From Ricinus communis (Eukaryota; Streptophyta; Magnoliopsida; Malpighiales; Euphorbiaceae), in contig NC_063262.1 in NCBI RefSeq assembly GCF_019578655.1, forward strand, positions 9,803,582-9,867,581: a stretch of DNA of 64,000 nt. Direction: 5' to 3'. Each line of letters opens with the position of its first letter. The first letter of the stretch is position 1. Below the pieces are notes generated by a model. It had not been told where the DNA came from. It saw nothing but the letters and a program-made list of their open reading frames with translations, and did no database searches. The position numbers were made by a program, and so were the translations under genes. This document shows, piece by piece, positions 34,560 to 47,849 of the stretch.

Positions 34560-35480
34560 GGGGTACATGACGAGGATGCTAAGCAAGTTTATGCCTAGCA
34601 GATATGTGCAGGTGCACCCATTGATACTCTCTTCTTAGCTCGTTTTATTCAAAAAAATTCAAACAAATTACTTACTAATTCTAGTCCTTAAATCTTGTAA
34701 TATTTTAGGAGTGTAGTTTTCTTTATTTGATTTTTCGTATACAATATATAGTTGCTTGTATTTCTTGTACAACTTAAAGGAATGAGAATTATTTTTATTC
34801 TCTAAACATTTTGTGGTATCAGAGTTGTACGAGAGATCAAAAATTTCAATTCATATGACCGTTTTTGCTCTTGTTAAAGTTGATTTTGAACCTAATCAAT
34901 GTTCTAGTCTCATATCACTAAAGTTAGACAACTCCAACTATTTGCTTTGGCAATCGTAGATCTCGCTTGATTCAAAGTAACATGGCATGTCACTTAGTCG
35001 AAGGCAATGAAACAGTAAAGGGAATAGTAAATGACAAAGAATAGTGAAAAACAAATATGAAATATGCCTTGTGGGCAAGGCCGATGGAATTCTAACAATA
35101 TGAATTGTGAGCAATATCTAGTCGGAAGGTATGGAAATCTATTGAAGAACAAATTCTTCCTAATACTGTTGCGAAAGAAATGGTCTTCAATGATGCATTA
35201 ATATCCTTAGAAAAGGTGACTCTTTTTACAAAAAATACCTAAAGAAATTCAAAGTCTTGTCATAGCCTTGCAACGATCAAAAAGCCTCTTTATGATACTA
35301 GAAAAGTTTTTCAATTTGCTAGAGATCTTGATCCCAAATACCAGGATTCTCGTACTGAAATATTAACTAAACCACCTTATCCTACTTACCGTCAGTTTGT
35401 TCCATCTTTGCCAACTCATGGACAAATACTCAACTTGAATATGTTCCATTTCACCAAACAACAATTATAACTGAGCACTT
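34560..35480 (+). pseudogene. Ty1/copia LTR end and gag relic
   Basis: TGGTATCAGAGTTG at 34814-34827 is a tRNA-Met-type primer site. The preceding ~250 bp look like an LTR end. Downstream frames read SLKLDNSNYLLWQS and, near 35120, KVWKSIEEQILPNTVAKEM, both typical of copia gag. The element is stopped repeatedly and fades out by about 35480. Confidence 0.6.
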
Positions 35481-36586
35481 ACGGTCCATTATGTCAGAAC
35501 CTACTTATAGCCACAAAGTTTACATTAGCCATAATAAAATTAACATATATCAATGATTAATAGAAAAAAACCTAGAAGGTTTTATGCTCGTGTTAGATTC
35601 TACTAATAAGAACTTAGAAGTCTATATTTTATTAATACTAATAATTTTTCAATTATAATATTTAATGATTTAATTTAAATAGGCAAATATAATTTCAAAC
35701 ACTATATACATTAAAATCAAACGCCAAAGGCACCATATATTCAATATATTAAACTCCTGAAACAACTAAAAAAGATATAAATCTTTTTAAAAAAAATTAA
35801 GTGAAACTTACACGTGCGAGCAACACATAACAACACCAACTACATCGGAGTAGCAAATGCAATGGCAACGACACAGAGATCCTACTTGACCATAACAACA
35901 CTAACTACATCGGAGTAGCAAATAAAATGGCAACGACATAGAGATCCTACTTGACCACCGAATAATATTTTATACATGAAAATTGTTAATAAAGAATAAT
36001 AAATCAGATAAAAAAATAATCAAATACATTACTGCTGAATCACAATAATCATACTTGACCGCCAATAATTATTCCTAACTAATCAATTTTAATAAATTAT
36101 GGTCACTAATCTAATTCATATGAGATAGGTATAGTTTAGTAACAATATGTGAACTAAAAGGTATTCAAACATTATTCTAAAATTAATACAAATAGAAAGC
36201 ACCCATTTGACACTAACTTATAGATTTAGGAAAGATTCTCTTCAATATAATGATAAATTTTAATTAATTTGAAAGGAATAAACTAATCAAACCGAACGTT
36301 ACGAAGTAAATCTAGTTACTAGTTAGCTTTGAGCATTCGGACAGTATCAGGACAACTAACCCTTTTTCCCTCTTTGTTTTATTATTTATTTATTTTAATT
36401 TGAATATAATTTAATTAATTAAAATTTAAATTTATGTACTAATTTACCAAAATTAAAAATTTGTGACAAAATTGTAAAAAATATCTAAGTTCGTTATTTT
36501 ATTTGTAATTGAGCAAAATAGAATTCTTGATCTAACGTCTATATGGAGTAGCTCAACCAACGCCATATCAAAAACATGTAAAACAT
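35481..36586. other. AT-rich spacer with a 65-bp tandem duplication
   Basis: No gene. At about 35828-35958 a unit with CTACATCGGAGTAGCAAAT and GAGATCCTACTTGACCA is repeated with a period of about 65 bp. Confidence 0.6.
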
Positions 36587-37705
36587 AGAATTTTAAAGAA
36601 TAAAAATTGTAAAACATGTTGGTTGATGCTAGCCAAGTATCTCTCCTGCAAATTTTTGTTTTCTTTTTCCAGGGCATAAGGTCCCTTCACATTTATTGAT
36701 AGTAAATTTGTCTTTTTCTTTTTTAAGAAACGTGAGTTTGTAAATTTGATATTGGAATGGCAAAGTTTGAGACTTGATTCAGCGAAATCTGTCTAAAAGT
36801 ATAATTCAATAAAACTATTTCAACGCAAAATGATTTAAATTGTTTTTCAATTTAATATATAATTTAAAATTATCTAAATCCGAAACTGATACGATTCAAA
36901 ATCTAATACAACTCAATTAAAAATTTTATATGACATGAAATATATATTCTTTATTAAAATAAATATATTTTTATAATATTTAATTATCATGAACATAAAT
37001 AATAATTTTTAATATTATTTTAATATATAATATTTTTAATTATGATTTTAAGAAATAACTTTTACAATCCCATTTTTAAATTTATATCTTTTAAATTATT
37101 GTTTTATAAATTGTTAATTATTAAATAAAATAGTTACTTCAATTCATAGATATATATATATATATTATATATATCAAAAATTTAAAATGTTAATAAGTAA
37201 TAAAATAAAATAATTTTTCTATAAGTTTTGATAATATGGCAATATTATAAAATTCTATGTTTTGCTATTTATTCGATATGACTAATTTTGCAGCAAAAAT
37301 AAAATTTAATGACTAAAATTGTTAATGTTGTTAATGAATTTCAACATAAACTACTAGTAATATAATTGTTATAGCATTAAAAAATTATAAATTATAAATT
37401 TTACTTTTTTTCATTACTAATGTTCCTTTATTAGGCCTTATCAAACAAGATGGCAGCTGATATAAATCATTATCTTCCATTATAAGGACGTATTTGCAAT
37501 GTCGCTGTGCGGACGGCTAGCACTCGACAAGTTGCAAGTAAAAAAATTGATAATTCAATGCTTGTCAAGCACCAAAATCATGATTGATATGAAAACAAGA
37601 CATGAGCTAGAATAATTTTGTTGCTCAATCGAACATAAAAATAATTTGATTTATATGATTGATGTTATGATAATATCAAACTGTTTGAGTTATATTACAT
37701 GTTTA
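36587..37705. repeat. Segmental duplication, copy 2
   Basis: Same orientation as copy 1 at 20408-21740, with substitutions and an internal deletion of about 110 bp near its left end. Its right edge abuts the copia relic at about 37700, which may be inserted there. Confidence 0.8.
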
Positions 37706-38870
37706 TTATTTTCCTCAAAATCTCATAGAAATTTATAAAGCTTTAAAGATATTCACCGAAATGGATATCATATTGAAACTACAAATATGGAAAATATTGA
37801 ATATCTCTCTATATTACAACCCTCACAACAGAAAAAAAAAAGTGTATAGGAGATATTACAGGCTCTCTCCTTTGGCTTATATTACACATATATGTGTACT
37901 GTTGAAATAAATATGGTAGTAAATCAGAAGTTCACTAACCCAAATATTTATTTTATTTGGCAATGATCGATTAGATCTTCCTGGATCAACAATGATGGAA
38001 AAAATTATTAAGGAACCAGAAGATTCTTTAATCTAATGAATTTTCATATTCGGCTTGCTCTCAGTAAAGTTAATTATTAGGCCTTCACCAAGCAAAATTC
38101 AAAATGAATCATCTAAATTTCTAGAACGTATACAATGTAATATTTATAGACCAATTCATCCACCATGTGGACCATTTAAATATTTTATGGTGTTAATAAA
38201 TTCATCAACAAGATGGTCACATATATGTTTATTATCAACTCAAAATCTGGTATTTACTAGATTACTTTCTCAAATAATTTGATTTAGTACATAATTTTCA
38301 GAATATGCTATTAAGACAAATTGTCTTAATAATGCCGGTGAATTTACGTATAAGGCCTTTAATGATTATTACATATCAGTTGGAATAACTGTTGAACATC
38401 CAGTAGCTTATGTTTATATTCAAAATGGTCTAGCATAATCTTTTATTAAACGTTTTGAATTAATAACTAGACCATTGCTTATTAAAACAAACTTTCCAAT
38501 AATTGCCTGGGAATATGCAATTTTACATACAATAACTATTATTCACATCAGGTCAACTAGTTATTATAAACTTTCATCATTATAGTTGATTTCTGGCTAG
38601 GAGCTAAATATCTTTCCTTTGAGAATTTTGGATATGTTGTTTATGTCTTAATTGACACGCCACATCGCACAAAAATAGGACCTCATAGGAGATTAAGAAT
38701 ATATATTGGATATGAATATTCATTTATAATTAAATGTCTTGAGCCATTGAGGGAAAATGTCTTCGCTGTGAGATTTAATGATTGTCATTTTAATGAGGAT
38801 TTATCATTTATAATTTTTGGATTGTCATTTTATGTAGAAACTTAATTATAAAATTATAAAGAATAAGTAG
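37700..38870 (+). pseudogene. Ty1/copia GAG-pre-integrase and integrase relic
   Basis: Conceptual translation follows the copia order. FKDIHRNGYHIETTN comes first, then the pre-integrase segment LPGSTMMEKIIKEPED, then the integrase core FLERIQCNIYRPIHPPCGPF (first catalytic Asp replaced), NNAGEFTYKAFNDY (second Asp also replaced by Asn) and VEHPVAYVYIQNGLA (catalytic Glu lost). At least ten stops are present. Gag, reverse transcriptase and LTRs are absent, so this is an isolated fragment. Confidence 0.8.
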
Positions 38871-41065
<2,195 letters not shown>

Positions 41066-41157
41066 GTACGGATACCTTTCTCCTCTTCTTTATAATTTCT
41101 TATTCTTTCAAATTACTTTCATTGTTGATCTTATATATTTTATTTACCTGTATCAGT

Positions 41158-41484
41158 GTGTAATAAAATTCAAGCTATGATTACGAGATTCTTATAGGAC
41201 TCGGGGAGTAAAGATCAGGGTACCCATTGGACGAAATGGCAACAACTATGCATGAACAGAAAGGAGGGCGGATTAAGGACTCAACATTTGCAAGCTTTTA
41301 ACCATGCTTTTCTTGCAAAACAAGGGTGGTGTTTAATACAGTATCCAAATTCCTTGTGTTCCTCTATTCTTAAGGCAAGGTACTTTTCGAGGAATGATTT
41401 CATGCAAGTGAATAGGTCCTTTATGCCTTCTTACTTTTGGTCCAGTGTGTTAGGGGCTCGATAGGTGCTTAAGAAGGGTGTGCA
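41158..41484 (+). pseudogene. LINE reverse-transcriptase tail, left part
   Basis: The frame reads IQAMITRFL, a stop, then DSGSKDQGTHWTKWQQLCMN and GGLRTQHLQAFNHAFLAKQG, the segment following the reverse transcriptase in plant LINEs. The sequence breaks at 41484 in VLKKGV and resumes at 53839 with RWxIGxGERINLLDDPWVPN, because a copia element is inserted there. The 5' end is missing. Confidence 0.85.
41480..41484. repeat. Target-site duplication of the copia element, left copy (GTGCA)
   Basis: It pairs with GTGCG at 53839-53843, one mismatch. Confidence 0.7.
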
Positions 41485-41760
41485 TGTAGAAAGAGAGAGA
41501 CATAGAGATATCAGCAAATGAAGAGAATGTTATTGAATAAAAAATGAATACTTCACTGGTGCTAAAGAGCGTAAAATACTTGGAGCTTATATAGATTTTT
41601 GGTCCTTACAAATAGCTAACAAAATCTTAACAACTTGACTACAAATAAGCAACTAATAAGAAAATATCTCTAAAAAATAGCAGCAACTGGAAAGCTAAAA
41701 TCATGCCAACAACTAAGTGCAAAACCAGGTGGCAATAGCTTGAATTAGACCAAATCAACA
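41485..41760 (-). repeat. 3' LTR of the copia element
   Basis: 276 bp, TGTAGAAAGAGAGAGACATA to CCAAATCAACA as printed on the plus strand. It differs from the 257-bp partner at 53582-53838 by substitutions and a ~20-bp indel (GAGCTTATATAGATTT present only here). Confidence 0.9.
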
Positions 41761-41771
41761 TTCCCCCCTCT
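41761..41771 (-). promoter_or_regulatory. Polypurine tract of the copia element
   Basis: On the minus strand AGAGGGGGGAA directly precedes the 3' LTR. Confidence 0.8.
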
Positions 41772-41789
41772 AATTCAAGCTAGAGGAAC

Positions 41790-43290
41790 AACATTGATCA
41801 TATTACAAAATTTCCGCACTTTGTTCTCTGTTAAAGCTTTAGTCATCATATCTGCAGGTTGCTCTTCGGTGCAATAATGATGTAATATCTCCTTTTGTGA
41901 CCAATTCTCTGATGAAATGAAATCTAGTCTCGATGTGTTTGGTTCTAACTTGATGAATAGGATTTTTGGAAAGGCTAATAGTAGATTTATTGTCACAGAA
42001 AATCTGTATTGGCTCCTTCTGCTCTTGCTTTATGTCTTCCAAAATCCTTCTCAACCAGATAGCTTGACAAGCTGTTGCTGTTGCAATAATGTATTCCGCC
42101 TCTGTGCTGGATAAAGCAATCACTTGTTGCTTCTTTGAGACTCACGAAACAGCTCCTCCATTGAAACAAAAAACAAAACCTATTGTACTCTTCCTATCGT
42201 CCAATGAACCAGCCAAATCACTGTCTGTATAAGCAATAAGATCACTGTTTTCTCCCTTCATATACCTGATTCCATAATTTACAATGCCTTGAATATATCT
42301 CAAAATTCTTTTTGCAGCTCTAAGATGATGTTTGCTTGGGTTGTGCATATAGCGGGAAACAAGGCTCACTGCAAACATAATATTTGGACGAGAATGAGTG
42401 AGATACATCAAACCTCCGACCAAGCTTCTCAAATACTTCTCATCTATTCTTTCAATTCCATCTTCCAAAAGCAATTTATCACTTGCACTAAGAGGAGTCT
42501 TAACAGCTTTACAATTCATCATACCAAACTTATTTAACAAATATGTAGCATACTTCCTTTGACACAGAAATTTGTCACTTGTATTTTGAACAATTTCTAA
42601 ACCCAAGAAATAATGTAGAGATCCCAGATCAGTCATATCAAAAACACTCATCATAGATTCCTTAAAAGCTTTCATTAAGCCATGAGAATTACCAGTATAA
42701 ATAATGTCATCCACATATAAACATACCACCAAAAAATCACTGCCACAACTTTTAACATACAAGGTTGGTTCACTAGCACTTCTCAAGAAATTATTTTTGC
42801 TAAAATAGGAATCTATTTTACTGTACCAAGCTCGCTGCCGTAAAGAGCTTTTTGCAATTTGTACACCTTATGTTCGGACCCCTTTACTTTAAAACCTTTT
42901 GGATGTTCGACATAGACATCCTCAAGCAAATCACCATTAAGAAATGCTGATTTTACATCTGACTGAAAAATGGACCAATTTTTCTAGGAGCAACAGCTAA
43001 AAGTAATCTAACTGTATCCAACCATGCTACGGGAGAAAAGTTTCAATGAAGTCAGTACCTGGTACTTGTGCATAAACTTTTACTACTAACCGCACTTTGT
43101 TTTTCTTCAAAGAACCGTCTGGGTTGAATTTTGATTTAAACACCCACTTAAGCCCAATTGCAACTTTCCCACTAGGCAAATCAACGAACGACCAGGTCTG
43201 GTTCTTCTCAATGGCTGTCAATTCTTCATTCATAGCTTTAACCCATTCTTCTTTAGTAACTGCATCTTCAAAGCAAGTAGGTTCCATGGC
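41790..43290 (-). pseudogene. Copia reverse transcriptase and RNase H, broken
   Basis: From 43287 downward: EWVKAMNEELTAIEKNQTW and GLKWVFKSKFNPDGSLKKNK (N-terminal reverse transcriptase), then after frame losses (43025-42790) LVVCLYVDDIIYTGN with the YVDD catalytic motif intact, and DLGSLHYFLGLEI. RNase H follows with YTDSDLAGSLDDRKSTIGF, ALSSTEAEYI and the HIETRFHFIRE end. The frame changes near 42140 and the tail is truncated by frameshift near 41840. It would have made DNA from the element's RNA. Confidence 0.9.
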
Positions 43291-43310
43291 AAGATAAGCA
43301 AAATTAGAAG

Positions 43311-43565
43311 AAGCATAAATATATGATAAAGTTCTTACTTTTCTTGGAGGAGAGTCTGAATTATGGACATGTTCGTTGGAAGTGTTTGCAATAGGATCTG
43401 AAATAGTGCGCTCTTGGTCAACTCTATGATTTCATGGGAAGCATAAATATATGATAAAGTTCTTACTTTTCTTGGAGGAGAGTCTGAATTATGGACATGT
43501 TCGTTGGAAGTGTTTGCAATAGGATCTGAAATAGTGCACTCTTGGTCAAACTCTATGATTTCATG
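43311..43565. repeat. 128-bp tandem duplication inside the copia, next to element C
   Basis: AAGCATAAATATATGATAAA occurs at 43311 and 43439. The second copy ends exactly at the TCATG that forms the target duplication of element C. Confidence 0.9.
43561..43565. repeat. Target-site duplication of element C, left copy (TCATG)
   Basis: An exact match to 50673-50677. Confidence 0.9.
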
Positions 43566-46391
43566 TGTCACGACCCCACCCGTGGGCCCGTGACCGGCAC
43601 TAGGGAATGGGTAGGCTTAAGGCCACCGAAACCCGTAGTAAGCCTGACACTCACTGATTTAAACAAATCTCATCTCAAATTAATATTATTAAAGTCACAA
43701 TTTATCTTAATAGTTACACTTTACAAAATTACTTGATCTACCGGAAAAACTAGCGAGACCAAGCTCGAAAATTTACAACCGATACATATACTAATTACTA
43801 CTGCGGAGAATCTAAGATTTACCATTTTACATACCAAATCAAATACTTCACCCGATGATGAAGGAGTCGGTTCTTGAATAAGAGTCGCGAGAGAACTAAC
43901 AGATACGAATCCGAAAAAATATAAATGGAGACCGGTCTAGAGTGAGTTAAAATCATATATCTAAAACAGTTTCAAATATCTCAATGTCACATTCATTTAA
44001 TTTTAAAATAATTAGTAAATCACGCGAACCATACGTGTCATGCCATGCTTAAACAAAATTTATTCCACATGCAACGGGATGAGTACTTCAAGAGAACTCT
44101 AATCCCAACTCTAAAATCTCGATTATTTCAACACTTATGTCTCAACTAACCTCAACTCTATCATCTCAAACCTCTCATTCCAATAGGATCGGCTCCCGGA
44201 GAGCAAAGCTCGACCGGGGACCTTACCTCCGATCCAAGTCACTTAACTCTCGGCCTTAGCCTTTTGGCTCTCTTATCCAATAAGGACTGGCGCCCCGAGG
44301 AGCAATGCTCGACCGGGGACCTTACCTCCAGTCCTAGTCACTTAAATATCCAAATAAGAAATCTAGTAGCCATTCGACTCTCTTAATCCAATAAGATCGG
44401 CCGAGAGCAATGCTCGACCAGGACCTTACCTCCACCGGTCACTTAAATTTCCAAATAAGCCGAGCAATGCTCGACCAGGGACCTTACTCCCGGCAACCAC
44501 ACTCTACTAAGCCCAGAGAGCGATGCTCACCGTAAGGTAGTCCTAATCTTTCTTTCTTAAAATTTTTACCTCTTTACCCTTTTCTTATCTCTCTCATATT
44601 ATATTGGACACTCATCCAACTCCTATGTCTCACCGTCCCATCCCCGAGTCATCATGCAATATTAAAATTGGTAATAAAGGAAAACATATTTAAATAGTAA
44701 TTAAAAGCATCATGCAAATGATAATAATAATAATTGAATGAAAAATTGAAATTGCAAATAAATATTCACGAGTGTAAATCAAATTTTATGCATGACACGT
44801 GCGTAAACGATATATGACTTTAACTCACAGGGTTTGGCGACCTCCTAGCTCGACTCGGTGCCTCGGTAGGAGCGAGCCAATGCATGATCATCTAATCACG
44901 GAAAACAATTTATCAAAACGATGAAACAATTACAATAGATCCTAGGTCTAGATTCTGGGGATCGACCGTCTAAGAATCTCGACCGAACTACCAAAATTCT
45001 AACCTCCCCTACAACACGAACATTACCCCCCGTAAAAACGGGTCCAGGACTGCCGGAAAAACACTCCAAATACTTACAATTAAAACAACGGGAGTCGGGT
45101 CCCCAAACTTCACTATTTCCGACTCCGCCACACAAAGACAAAACACAAGGCAGTAACCGGACAATTATTTTGACCCACAAATACCATCAAATACACAATA
45201 TAAACCAAAAGACACAATTAAACTAAGAATTTCTAAAAATAACAGGCCAAAGAAAATTACCGAGACGCTCGATCGCCGGTCGCCGACTACTTCAAATGGG
45301 AGTCCAATCGACGATCCGAACACACCATCGGACTCACAACGACGCTGATGACGATCCGCTTCCGATTTTCTGATCCGACACCCGACCATCCGGAGAGATT
45401 TGCGAACGATCACGGCCGTCGATTTGCAAACGAAGCCCGATCGCCACGAAACCAGTGCCATCGCGAAGCTTGGTGAGGAGAGTCGGGATACATCCTCCGA
45501 TCATCCATCCTCCACGGAGCTCGCCGGAAAAGCCCAAAAATGCCGGCTGCCACCATTTTCTCTCTCCACCGTGAATCTCCGATTCCGGCCACCACTGCCG
45601 ACAGCCAAAACAAAGCCGAGCTAGAGAGGAGTCGATCGGCACCAAAATCGGCGACCACCGGCCGGAAGCGCCCGGCCAAAGAAGCTTCGACCATCTTCCT
45701 CCTAGCGAGAGCTCCCGTCGCCCATTGGTGCCGACGCCGCGGCGGCGCGCCGGCACTCCGACGACGCACGCCACCGCAGCTCCTTCTTCTTCTTCGGCTC
45801 TCTCTCTCTCTCTCTCTCTCTTCCTCTCTTCCTTCCCCGACTTCTTTTTCTTTCAATATCGACATTAGGCCCCCGAACTTTTCCTTATTACAATTTGGTC
45901 CCTCAACTTCCTTAATTACTTACAATTTCATCCCGCAGAATTCCAATTTAACCCCCAAACTTCTTTTTAGCCTTTCAATTAAGCCCTTAACTATTTAATT
46001 TGGGCCAAATCCGAATTATTGAAAATACACAATTACAAAAATACCCCTGACCGACATATTTATTTACAAAAATACCAAGCTCACAAATTTCCATTAAAAC
46101 CCCATAAAAATAACATTATACTTTCAATCCTTATTCCAAAATAAATTTCCAATTAAATCCTACACACAATTAAATTAAATAATCAATTTCCTCAAAATTC
46201 TTTTATAAAAACATCCCTTATAATTTCTTCCAAAATTTTTCAATATATAATTTTACTTATATAAATATGCATTTGGAAAAATTTTGAATAACCAAAATAT
46301 AATCATTTCAAATTAAACCCAATAATAATGAAGCTAAAATTAACTTAAATAAAAACTCATTATTAAATATATAAAAATTCCGGGTGTTACA
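43566..46391 (-). repeat. 3' LTR of element C
   Basis: It starts TGTCACGACCCC and ends CCGGGTGTTACA on the plus strand. The GC-rich block is at about 45270-45870; palindromic subrepeats are at about 44195-44540. Confidence 0.9.
44195..44540. repeat. Palindromic subrepeats in LTR of C (five units)
   Basis: Five variants of GAGCAATGCTCGACC followed by GGGACCTTACCTCC. The matching array of the other LTR lies at about 48470-48820. Confidence 0.8.
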
Positions 46392-46405
46392 TTCTCCCCC
46401 CCTTA
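46392..46405 (-). promoter_or_regulatory. Polypurine tract of element C
   Basis: The plus strand shows TTCTCCCCCCCTTAA directly after the 3' LTR; on the minus strand this is the same purine tract as in B. Confidence 0.85.
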
Positions 46406-47834
46406 AAAAAAAAAAATTCGTCCTCGAATTTTAAAAGAAAAGGGCTTCACTTACAATTTGAAACTAATTAGGAACCTCTCATCTCCAACCCGGCCAGAGA
46501 ACTTTCCTGGCGAAACTAAACTAAACCACAAGACTCATCAAGAAACCCTTAAACAAAACTGGCGAACTGAAAATCCGCGATCCTCACTTACTACTCCTCG
46601 GAAACCAAATCTTCACTTGCTTCCACACACTAAGGGTCCAACACGAGCAAGATCGAAAATACACTTCCTCAGCTCAGACTTACAAACAACTGGATTTAAC
46701 CTCAAAAACATTACTAATACTTGGCGTAAGTCCAACTTACATGCCACCTCACCAACTGCCGACAAAACCAAGGGTTTCCCACACAAGAAGGGCCAATTCG
46801 ATCCCCGCCAAAAATCCACTCACCAAATTTCCTTCCTAATGACGCGCCCCCCGCACGTCGGGAAAAATCCTTAACATCTACATCACATCATCCTCGACAT
46901 AACATCCATCCGATCGCATCAACCGACACAACCATGCCATCCCCGACACAAGATTCCTCCTTGACCGAAATCCAAAAGCGTCCTTTATTATCTAACATGG
47001 GGCCTGGCTCCACAGACTCTCGTCATCCGAGAGAATTCTCAAGCTAACACTATTTACTTTGAAAAATTTACTTATTTATTTACTTTATAATCATCAACGA
47101 TAAAAACTTTATTATCTTGAAAATACTTTTACAAAATCATAAAATCTCTAGCCATTTTTCTTTATATAAAATTCTACAATATCGCTGTGGTGATGATGCC
47201 CCCTATCACCAAGGGTTGCAATGCACAATGTATGATGCATGTCCTAAAATGAATTTATGCATGCCTAACGTTGAAATGCCATAATGCATTCTTACGGGAT
47301 CAAGCAATATTGTATTTTAAAACACTTGTTCTACTTAGAAAAATAAATAATGTTCGCTTAAGTTTCTCCGGATTCCGAGCGTCCGAAAATACTCCCCGCC
47401 ACCTTTCTTAAGCTTCTTACAATCACCAAAACTCAACCATAGAGCTCCTGACATCTACTCGACTTCCCGTGCACTACTTCGGCTACTCAATAAGACGATG
47501 CCCGATGCGATGACGAGGCGAGCTCATGACATGACCGCAACCACGCTCTACACTAAAAGCAGATCATGCGGTGCCCACTATCGAAACAACAATCAAAGCT
47601 TCTAAAGGGCACTAATCACTTGAAGAAACAAAGACGAGTCTATCGCGCTCGATCTTCCCATCGCTACAAGCTCATTCTCAAAGACAAAGACCAAAGACAA
47701 GCTTACAAGAAAGGAAAGACCGACTCTAATGAAGGTGAGACAACTAGAGTCAATGAAAACAACAAGACAAACTTGATCCTAACTCCGCGATGCCGGGAAA
47801 ATCTTAACTTAGGTCGAAGGAAATCTAAACCTAA

Positions 47835-47845
47835 GCTCGATACCA
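47835..47845 (-). promoter_or_regulatory. Primer binding site of element C, one base short
   Basis: The plus strand reads GCTCGATACCA where the intact site would be GCTCTGATACCA. The site is four bases from the 5' LTR, as in B. Confidence 0.85.
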
Positions 47846-47849
47846 ACTT

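Larger units (their letters stand above)
46392..47849 (-). other. Non-coding internal region of element C
   Basis: Reverse complement of the B core (8797-10238), recognisable throughout, with short indels. Open frames such as 46458-46874 on the plus strand are antisense and not shared with B, so I treat them as fortuitous. Confidence 0.85.

Noticed and set aside
35820..35960. CRISPR-like repeat
   Set aside because: Only two copies of a 65-bp unit in a plant genome; an ordinary tandem duplication.
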